Assembly (NCBI GenBank): GCA_945859605.1
Contig: OX243814.1
Location: 18,810,911-18,874,910, forward strand
DNA from: Lumbricus rubellus
Taxonomy: Eukaryota > Annelida > Clitellata > Crassiclitellata > Lumbricidae
Direction: 5' to 3'
DNA length: 64,000 nt
Shown here piece after piece: positions 49,001 through 64,000 of the stretch. The position numbers and the translations under genes were made by a program. Under the pieces are notes generated by a model that was not told where the DNA came from, did not search any database, and saw only the letters and a list, made by a program, of their open reading frames with translations. How positions within the stretch are numbered: the first letter of the stretch is position 1; the number at the start of each line of letters is the position of its first letter.

Positions 49001-51673
49001 TGTGGTATGGTCATCTGTGATCCTACCTATGCGAAGGATCGCTGCAAGAAGGTTGGCCAGGTAAACGTTTATGTTTGTGAACTCGGCTTTACAAAGGAAG
49101 CCAACTAATGGCAGTGAATATTAACTGTGCAGTCTGAGCAGAAAGAAAAACTTGTTTAGCCTTCATGTGATTTACATATGACCATAACTGAGATGAATTC
49201 ACCTGAAAGACAGCATCATGCAGAAACCGATCCAGAGAAAGCTAGTTTTGTTTGGACACATCTGTAGAATGAGTGACTAAATGAAGATCAAAGCGCTTAT
49301 GTTCAGACGAATGAATGGCACAAATAGGAGAGGAAGACCTCATAGAGAGTGGCTAGACGACACCACCGAATGGGGCAAAGCATCGCTTCAAGAGCTCAGC
49401 CACACGGCAATGGACAGAGGACGATGGAAGAGTGTAGTGAAGAAGGCATCAGACACCTATTGGCATTGACCTCATGGTTGCTGCTGCCGATGATGATGAT
49501 GATGATGATAACTGAGTAATTATGACAAGGAATAAGTTAAGTTATTGCTAATGTGGAGTCTTTTTTAGCCATGTAAAGGTTACTGTTAGCCATCCTAAGC
49601 AATGTTATAGCAGTCTTGAGTTTCATGCACATACAGAAATCCATCGAATGCTTAAATTTTAAAAAACTTTAAAAACTTTATATTTTATATATTTATGCAA
49701 AATTTTCACTTCGGTTTTACAGAATGATGATTGTTTTATCAGTGTTTTGCTTTTTTACGTAGGTTGTGCGAGCAATTTGCATTCTGGACCATCCGATCGC
49801 AGATACGAATGATGCTGCCTCTTGCCAAGTGATCATTCCTCAGAAGCAAGTTGGAAGACGTAGCGGTAAGATTCTTGCCATATTAAACTGAACTGCATGC
49901 AATTCTTCTGTACACAAATACTTCCGTAATATTAGTATTTTCAAGTTAGAAAGTATTCAATTGAACTTAATCTATTTATGCAACAACCAAAGCTTATGCA
50001 ACGCTTGAAGTGTAGATTGAGACCCAACTTTGGATCGGCTTATGTAGTCTAGAAGTTGAGGAGATTGAAGACATCTACTGACCTGTATAAATGGTAATGT
50101 ACAGTGTGTGTTAAATGAAAAGCCTTGTATTATATAGACAGGTAAAGGACAATGATGGCAGCAGAAGCTTGGTTAATGTCATTGCTTATGGTTTCGGAAA
50201 AATGTTCGAGACTGTCGCGGCATCTACGGTAAACGGACATTATTCCTCTGGACATGGAAATAATGTCCTGCAACGGTGTCCTACACAGGAAAATGTTGCA
50301 ATGACTTGGGTTTTTTTATTGAAGTATTCAATTTTAGGTTTTGTAATATGCTCATTTGTTCATATATTAACGTATAATAAATTGTGTCAATGTTAATTCT
50401 GTCATTTGTGTGTCGCAATGCGTTGTTGTTCAGACATCTATGTATCGTGTGTGAGTGCAACTCACAATGTGACGGCCAAGGGTTTCTACCTTGTGCTCGT
50501 TGCAACAACCGTTGAGACATCTGAGCCAGAGAGTGAACTTCAGCCAGGACTCGAGCTGCTTGGAGCCATCCGCGAAAAGTATGATCTTCGCTTTTCTATA
50601 TGTATTCAATAATTTCTGGTTTTAATCATACTGCTTTCACAACTCAGACAGCCATGTATGCAGAATAAGAGTATTTTTTATGTGGATGCTTTAGAGAGCC
50701 TTGCTTGCTTATGTCAATGTGGCACTGGGTTTATTTGAGTTGAAAAGTCACCTTACATCTTGGACTATATGCATCTCAGTCTGTTAAATGTGAGCAAGGG
50801 CACTGGGCAAACCCCTTGTTGCTCGAGTCATTGAATCAAGCTTTATTATTAGGCCTTGGCACTTACATTATGATGAGACCATGTTCTCGAGTGGAATTAA
50901 ATTTTGGATACTACTCCTGCCAAAATTATATTGGAAGTGTTTTCCTATAATGATGCTTGTAAAATAAAGAATGGTTAAATCAATTGTTACTGCTGCCAGA
51001 GATAGATTATGCTTGTGAATGTTGGTAATTTGATAATTTTTCTAGCAGATAGGATTGTTATGTAAATTGCACAATTGTTTTTTGTCTGTTAGGTTTGTGG
51101 CTGTGAGCGACCTCTATGAACCAAATGATGATGGCACAAGTAGCCAGGTAATTTTTCATGTTACGCATTTCAAGTTTAGCATAATAGGGATAAACTTACT
51201 GTGTGGTGGTACTGAAAATTATTAAATAGACATGAGACTGAGTGACAAATGGTTATTGTGTAGATGCTTCATGCTCTAGTTTGATGATTCATGTCTCCGT
51301 ATTGAATAAAATTTGTTATGGGGCCTTGAATTTTGTTGGTAAACAGTCTAGAGTCTGCAATAAACATGTGCCAATAGCAGACTGAACTGTAAACTGATAT
51401 TGCCACGTTCGTGCTTCAGTCTAATCTAATTTCTGTCAATCATCTTTTCTGTATCTCTGGAGATTATTATGAAGTGTAGTGTGCGTAATGTTTCTGATAA
51501 GTTACCAGCTTCAACTTGTGAATGTTTTTGTCCAGGTTTTTGTTTCTACGAGCTACGACGCGACGAGTCACTTTGAGACGACTTGTGACGATGTTCTCGA
51601 CATATTCAGGCGAGCCACTGGAGCCGACTTTGACTTCTCGAAAGTCAAGCATGTCCTGGAAGAGTCTGACTGA
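43062..51673 (+). CDS. GDI: Rab GDP-dissociation inhibitor (GDI), complete
   Basis: Eleven exons: 43062-43106, 43897-44004, 44493-44592, 46620-46754, 47086-47284, 47935-48066, 48892-49060, 49763-49865, 50434-50578, 51093-51147, 51536-51673. They join in one frame to 442 codons plus TGA; known GDIs are about 447. Motifs in order: VIVLGTGL and ECILSG (dinucleotide-fold first conserved region), [86 protein letters not shown]. Known role: cytosolic GDI extracts prenylated GDP-Rabs from membranes and returns them for another traffic cycle. The start lies in a perfect GCCATGG context. The first exon's donor (AAGgttcga) is weak and gives Lys where the family has Thr before ECIL. Vertebrate GDI1/GDI2 cannot be told apart here; probably the single invertebrate gene. 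Confidence 0.97.
45100..45882. repeat. Imperfect inverted repeat in GDI intron 3
   Basis: Arms of about 110 bases at 45100-45212 and 45772-45882 are reverse complements at about 80-85% (cataatgggcaagttata / tataacttgcccattata). A SINE occupies part of the centre. Possibly a decayed foldback element. Confidence 0.75.
45429..45653 (+). mobile_element. tRNA-derived SINE in GDI intron 3
   Basis: Head with A box (tctagtggtggcg) and B box GGTTCGAATCC, body aaggaccttgggcaagtc, and tail gggagcgcctctgagtag...ggggcgctataac. Flanked by imperfect ataatg. It is the best-preserved member of the family also at 28277-28500. Confidence 0.85.
46466..46498. repeat. (TGAT)n microsatellite
   Basis: Eight TGAT-type units in GDI intron 3, about 120 bases before the acceptor of exon 4. 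Confidence 0.85.
47471..47799. mobile_element. 329-bp MITE in GDI intron 5
   Basis: Ends CAGGGGGCGGAT and complement ATCCGCCCCTG, flanked by perfect TTGCCATG at 47463-47470 and 47800-47807. Shares ggccatggccggattg and atgcaaattttt with the MITE at 61516-61805. hAT-like by duplication length. Confidence 0.92.
49193..49507 (+). mobile_element. 5'-truncated RTE-like LINE tail in GDI intron 7
   Basis: Encodes [11 protein letters not shown] and [17 protein letters not shown], the C-terminal signature of RTE-group reverse transcriptases, then ends in (GAT)n. Flanked by ATAACTGAG at 49184-49192 and 49508-49516. One in-frame stop (tgactaaatg) is present. The lineage differs from that at 16544-19568. 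Confidence 0.88.
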
Positions 51674-54412
51674 TGGCCACGACGCCGGAGTCGGTGACGG
51701 AGCAGCGATGACAGCGACTTTTGACGACTGGCAGACGACTTGGAAATGTCTGCCACCGTGAAAATATGTGGATGTTAACTATGATCATGAAGACGATAAA
51801 GTGATGTAAATGTGTTATAATATTATGGTAAAGCACCATTTTAGACGATGAGCACTTCTTTGTTTCCATGCTGTTAACGTACTACTTACTATGTGTTATT
51901 AAGATTTCTGTGTCCTATGCGGACAATTCCAATGGTAATGTAAGCCACAGTTTTAATTGTTTAATATAAGTAACGTAACCATCGTTAGTCAATGCAGAAA
52001 CTTCTAATATATGTTATTATTACTTGTACTGTTATTAATTATTGCTTCTCCAAATCGAAAATCTCAAATAATGATAAACTGTATTATGACTAATAATTAC
52101 AATGACAATAGTATTGTGGTTTATTATTGTTCTTGGTGTTTATTACAGTTACTGCAGATGGCTATTACTAATATCGTTAATTTCTTAACCAATTAGAAAA
52201 TCACTAATCATACAAAATCTGTATTGTAATAGCGATTTAAATGGTATGCAACAGTATTATTATGGTTTATTATTTTCTTCTTCGTGCTATTATTATAGTT
52301 ATATTATTTATATGGTTATTAATACTATTACTTGCTATTACTGTTATAAATATTAAGCAGATCTGTCATGTGCTTTGTGTGTCTGTGAGTGTGTGTCTGT
52401 GCTTCACTGCAGTCAACTTTGCTGTGTGCAGGTTTTTAAAGTCGTGCCTAACTGTCTCTCCACATGCTTAGCTGCAAGTTACACATGTCTCAGTTGTTGA
52501 ATTATATACATAGATACATACATATATATAATTATATATATTTATATCTGTATAATTATATATATTATATATATATATAATTTTATATATATATGGTTGT
52601 GTATATGTATGTGAAAGTAATGAACATTAAGGTTTCTAATCTTATTCGTTCGTATTGTAGATCGTGCTGCAAAATCTCATTTTGAATTTAAAACTGTTCT
52701 GTCAAATCTATCATGTTACTTCTGTGAACTTTTAAGGAAAATTATCTCGTGATTGTAAGTAACCGCTAAATGTTAACGGAGTCATCTTGTGCTTAAATTA
52801 AAGTCGCTGCACAATCTCTGTTGTTTAATTGTTGTGTACGTGGGAGATGTATGGAAGTTGTTTATTATCCCAAATCAGACCAATCGCCTGAAGTGTTGCA
52901 ATTTTAAAAACCAAAGGCAATGAAGGGAGGTTTGGTAGAAGTACAACGAATTGCTGACTATTTTGTAATTATAAACTGGTTTTTCCAACAGAGAAGTCAA
53001 ACCTGAGACAGAACTGAGCTGTGATTCCAGGACTTTTAGAGTAGCCATTTTTTTTCTTTCTGACCTTTACTTTTGGAGTAGCCATTTTGTTTCTTTCTGA
53101 CCTTTTTATCAGACAACTTATCACTGTCACTGCATTACGTTGCAGGAATTAATTTGAGCATTTTTTGTTCGCATGATAAATGAATGCGGTGTTACAATAT
53201 TTTAATTGGCAAATGCGCTTGAGCTGTATGCTACGATTATTATTTACTGTTATGTTGGTTTACTTCAGTTCTGGTTTGTAACGTAACGTGGGCTTTTGTT
53301 ACATTTTGCTGCACAATCATGTTTTCGTTTTACTTTCTGTTAGTGGTTGTTTTTATTGCGTTGATCCGTCATTTGTTTTAACAATGCTGTTTTATGTTCT
53401 GTTATGTTCTTCACTGAGTATCCTGCGATAATTTCCGTTTCTTTCTGTTGCCATTTGCTTTCACAGAAAACTTCCTAACATGTGATTGGTGGATTTTTTT
53501 TACAGTATTGGTTTGCATGAATGTAAATGCTATCAGCTTCCACATGTTACGGTCATGTGATGTGGGCAACAGAAATTGACCATGGCCCCTTTTAAGCTGA
53601 TCAATAAGGATTTTACGAGTCAAAATAAATTGAAAATTGCAGATGCTTGTTATGGTTGATTCAGCTGCTTTGTTGGCATGGCATCTGGCAGTCTGTGGCA
53701 AATTTACACAGAGTTCTATTGAAGTAATGAAGTTGTAGGCTTTGCATGAGTATCACGCTATATAGTGCTCTCTTTAATCAATTACCTTCAGGCTTCATCT
53801 AACAGCGGTATACTTACAGCTCCTAACAAGGGATGACAGCGTATGTAGGCTTTATCAGTTTATCTAATGCATTACAGGCCTACCGTATATCCAAAGATAG
53901 CGCAATGTACTGTGACGTGTAATTTTACTAATGTACATGTAATGCCAATCTTCAAAAATTTCTTGGCACCTACAAAAGCTACGGCAACAGGGAGACTTGT
54001 TTAACCCCAGCCGAATATAAAACATCAAGCCAGCAATAGTCATTTAGCTGCTCAGCTTATTTTGATGCTCAGTTAAAATCCAGGCTTTCATGCTATTGAG
54101 AAGATGGCATTGTGGTTCAGTAGTAATCAATAATGATGGATTGGTGGTGTTATTGTTATGACGCACCTAGTCACAAATCAGATTTCCTTAAGCACAATAA
54201 TGTAATCTATAGAAATGCATTTTCTTTCCGAGTAGGCCTAGGCCCTATGTGAGGATTAGAGGATAGGCCTATGCATTGACTCAAAATCGGTAGGCAAGAG
54301 TTTTTTTTAATTCATTGGAAAAGTACGTCTTCCATCTTATAAAATATAGTCCTATAATAATTTATACAATTATATTAGTACATTTTTATAGAACTTTTGC
54401 ACTATCACCTAT
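51674..54412. other. GDI 3' UTR and downstream intergenic DNA
   Basis: The GDI 3' UTR begins at 51674; its end is uncertain. The rest is AT-rich, with an (AT)n block at about 52505-52600. No other exon is recognised. Confidence 0.5.
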
Positions 54413-54645
54413 CTGGGACGCAGTGGTGTAGCGGTAAGTTCGTCGCCTTGTGACCGAAAGGTCTTCGGTTCGAATCTAGGCCTACCTCAAGTCACTGCGT
54501 ATCGACCTTGGACAAAGTTGCTCACCCACAATGTCTGTGAAGAAGGCAACTGGAAACCACCTCACTCATCTCATACCCAGGGGCGTAAAGCCAATGAACC
54601 TGCCTTTGGCAGAGAAATCGTCATCATCATCATCGATTCATCGTC
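54413..54645 (+). mobile_element. tRNA-derived SINE, second family
   Basis: Head with A box (tgtagcggtaagttcg) and B box GGTTCGAATCT; body gaccttggacaaagttgctc and caaccaggggcgtaaag-like phrases; (CAT)n tail. Flanked by tcacctatct / tcaccttatct. The body is shared with 32340-32630. Confidence 0.82.
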
Positions 54646-55314
54646 ACCTTATCTATTAGGAGATTAGCCTGCTACAAACAAGAGTTAAACGCAGCCCAAT
54701 TATTATGGTAATTCTGGTCATCTTAGAATCATTTCATGCACTGCATATCAATTAAAAAGGAGGTTCATAAACAGATCTCCGTTTACAATGTGATCACGCC
54801 CCTGGAAAATTGCGGCGCCAAATGAAATGTCCTATTTATGTTCCCATCCTGACCAATAGACGTGCTTGTAACAATTTTCGAGCTTGCAAAACATTAAAAG
54901 ATTGCTTATCTTTTTTCGTGCTCTAAACTTTTTAATTTCGTACAAATTTGAGGTATGCAGGCAATTCTAACCATTGTCCAGGCTTTCAGGTTAATTGTCA
55001 GTTGCCAGCTGTGTTAATAAACGTTGAATTGCTTTTAGTGCAGGTCTATAAGAGATGAATTTTAGCAGAACGTCAGACAAAAATGATCTCTATTATTATG
55101 GACTGCACGGCTCTGCTTGTCCTCGTTTTAATCCAGAAGATCACTATTTTGACCTTTTGTTTGCCAGAAGATCATTGTTTATGGATTTAGAAGAAACCCT
55201 TTCTATTAAACGGTGAAAGGAGTTAAGACAGGAACTTGTCAGAACTGGTTCAATGCATGCAATAGACCGTCGAACGTCGTGGGAAATTAGGCATCGTAGA
55301 GCACTGGTCCAATA
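54646..55314. other. Intergenic, upstream of the hairpin element
   Basis: No exon or repeat recognised. Confidence 0.4.
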
Positions 55315-55322
55315 GATGAAAG

Positions 55323-55973
55323 GGTTAATCTCTATAATGACTCGGTAGCAAGTAAACATCATGGCGACCAAAGATCCGCTCATAATAGAGCGCGGTCACG
55401 TGACGGCAAAAAGGTAGCCCAATATTTTCGCGGCCTACGGTGATGTATAAGCCAATGTTTCCGCGAAAGTAAGTAAGTAAAAATACCATGAAACGGCTAT
55501 TTTAATAAATATTAATACGCTTAAATAAGCTAAAGAACACAACAAAATCGATGGACCTTAACACATTGGCCGCCATCTACGAGATATCTCGCGGTAAGCG
55601 CGAGATCTCGAGGTAAAAAAACGCGAGATATCTCCGCGAAATATCGCGGTAATAAACCGCGAAGATATCTCGCGTTTTTTTACCTCGAGATCTCGCGCTT
55701 ACCGCGAGATATCTCGTAGATGGCGGCCAATGTGTTAAGGTCCATCGATTTTGTTGTGTTCTTTAGCTTATTTAAGCGTATTAATATTTATTAAAATAAC
55801 CGTTTCATGGTATTTTTACTTACTTACTTTCGCGGAAACATTGGCTTATACATCACCGTAGGCCGCAAAAATATTGGGCTACCTTTTTGCCGTCACGTGA
55901 CCGCGCTCTATTATGAGCGGATCTTTGGTCGCCATGATGTTTACTTGCTACCGAGTCATTATAGAGATTAACC
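55323..55973. mobile_element. 651-bp foldback (hairpin) transposon, 311-bp arms
   Basis: Left arm 55323-55633 and right arm 55663-55973 are reverse complements of equal length with only a couple of mismatches seen, around a 29-base centre. Flanked by perfect 8-bp repeats GATGAAAG at 55315-55322 and 55974-55981. Ends GGTTAATCTCT / AGAGATTAACC. The inner arms are CG-rich with repeated gagatatctcgcg palindromes. No ORF of its own. It lies about 220 bases upstream of the FAM72 start codon, and RNA across it would fold into a long duplex. Confidence 0.95.
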
Positions 55974-56191
55974 GATGAAAGCCCTCTTATGTAATCGACC
56001 TGTGCATACTTCTTTTCGTACTGTGTCGTAGTACAGGTGTACACCGATTCAGATTAATCCGTCTGGGGCAAAATCCGATTTGTAGATCAAGATTGTTCCA
56101 AAGAAGGTTCTTTGTATTTGGTGTTTTAGCCAACTGGAGAGAGAGAGGTTGAGGTTGGTGGCATAAGACGCAGCTGCAGTGGGCGTTGACA

Positions 56192-62506
<6,315 letters not shown>

Positions 62507-64000
62507 GAGTGTGAAGTGCGATGATTTCTCAACGGAGTGGTAACATTGAAATATTATGTGCTTTGTTCCAATTTCTGGTTTCATTGCATATGCTGCAGAG
62601 AGAGACTTGTTTTTCTCACCACTGCACACACCAAAACCATTGCAGTTTTCATGCAGTTTTTCATGCAGTGCATTCTGTTCCTGTGAAACCGGTTTCTGTT
62701 GTTTCCGATATACTGTTTTTCCATGTTTTTGCGATACGTGTAAATTTTGCAATGTGATGACTTGTTTTCGTAATCAGAATCTTAAAACTTGATGCTGCAG
62801 GAATGCAGAAGTTTTTTTATAGTTTTTCTTTATTTGTTGCTTTCGTTGTCAGTAAATCGACACTGAGTGTTTCATTCTTACGGCTTGATGAACAGACTTC
62901 AGAGCATTTCTTAAATCATATTTTTCTGTACAAGATTGTGGTTATGCTTTAGATTCGCAAATCAGATGGAAGTGATTCAGATAGAAAACTTCTGTTTTAG
63001 AACTGGGTAAAATTTAAAGTTTTTATTTAATAGTGTGAGTTAATTTCTTTGTAGGAAAGTTCTTGTATAGAACACTTTGAAGCTTCTTGATGTAATATCT
63101 GTTAATAATCGATAGTGTGGCTAGAAATGGGATTATGATCATGTCTGGTTATATCATCAGATATGAATGTGTTCTTGTCTAGCTATCAACGATGACTATT
63201 ATTATGGCCAGTGGCAAAATTTATTTTTATTATTTTCTTTTAAAATATTAGTTAATTTTTACTGCTACTTGATCCATTAGGATATGAACCATATCAGCAT
63301 TCAGCAGCCACCTTACATTAAAATTTCATTAAATATGCTTATAATGAAAAAAAACTAACGTCAAGTAATTAAGAAAGTAAGGCAAACTTTGAGAGTCACA
63401 TCCAGAACCCCCCTTTCAATATTGAGGTTAAATTTTAAATGGCTAATGTCATTTGGTAAGGGTGGACCAAATTTAGGACCCACTTCCCTGGTTGTCTTTC
63501 TGTCAGAATTCATGCTTTGACAGCATCTTCTATGAAAGATGCATTGCAGGGTTTTTTTATCCAATTCCTGAACCTCCATAGTCCACTCATTGTTCTGTAT
63601 TGAGTTCATGTCTTTTGTATCTTGACTCTATCATGTATTAAACGCATTTTATTGGATTGTTGGGATGCAACTTTGTATACTTGATCAAATAGATATGATT
63701 GCGGGATGCAACTTTATATACCTGATCAAATAGATATGATTGTTGGTTGCAACTTTATATACATGTTTGATCAAATAGATATGATTGTTGGATGCAACAT
63801 TATATACTTGATCAAATAGATATGATTGTTGGGATGCAACGTTACCTTCTTGATCAAATGTGTTGCCTTTCATGGTTTCTCTCTTCAGTGTATATAGTTC
63901 TGCTATTATTGGACAGAGATGCTGTGTTTAATTCAGCTTAAATAATAATGCTTGTTTAGTTTGACACTTTGGCAACCTGTTGCATTGGTTCCCAGCAGTG
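62507..64000. other. FAM72 3' UTR and downstream DNA
   Basis: Begins after the FAM72 stop. No further exon is recognised before the window ends. Confidence 0.5.
63655..63862. repeat. About 43-bp tandem repeat, five copies
   Basis: Units with gatgcaactttatatacttg and atcaaatagatatgattg; the last is incomplete. It lies downstream of FAM72. Confidence 0.9.

Overview
The window is animal nuclear DNA. Its genes are split by GT-AG introns, its coding exons are short and far apart, and most of the sequence is mobile-element debris. The very frequent palindrome AGGCCT (usually as TAGGCCTA), an amplified TRIM-type gene, many 8-bp-duplication MITEs, tRNA-derived SINEs and several LINE lineages would fit a marine invertebrate deuterostome, most likely an echinoderm. 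That assignment is inference; no sequence here proves it.

Layout. (1) About 0.4-13.9 kb, plus strand: the 3' part of a gene built from thrombospondin type-1 (TSP1) repeats, one repeat per phase-1 exon, ending at 13724. Its introns hold microsatellites, a 3.3-kb hAT-like element (8413-11719) loaded with a LINE fragment and a minisatellite, and short LINE scraps. (2) 14.4-20.2 kb: a nested transposon, an outer element with 8-bp target duplications containing a minisatellite-bearing MITE and an almost complete RTE-like retrotransposon with an unbroken 1000-codon ORF. (3) 21-41 kb: a tandem segmental duplication. Each unit carries a minus-strand RING / B-box / coiled-coil / propeller (TRIM-like) gene. 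Copy 1 has two one-base frameshifts; copy 2 is in frame throughout but its propeller exon is split by a 598-bp MITE. Unit B also contains a Helitron, SINEs and retroelement fragments. (4) 43.06-51.67 kb, plus strand: a complete 11-exon Rab GDP-dissociation inhibitor gene (442 codons), the vesicle-traffic housekeeping gene of the window. (5) 56.19-62.51 kb, plus strand: a complete four-exon FAM72 gene (154 codons). Its first intron hosts a nearly intact piggyBac element together with smaller insertions, and its upstream flank holds a 651-bp almost perfect hairpin transposon.

The host genes do not form a functional unit: TSP1 is probably an extracellular or surface protein, the TRIM copies are probable E3 ligase-like cytosolic proteins, GDI recycles Rab GTPases, and FAM72 is a small cysteine-rich nuclear/cytoplasmic factor. 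What ties the window together is transposition: about a dozen insertions can be bounded to the base from their target-site duplications. I did not find a new defence or metabolic system. The most unusual objects are the 311-bp-arm hairpin next to FAM72, the minisatellite shared by two transposons, the SINE/LINE tail sharing, and the complementary lesions in the two TRIM copies.
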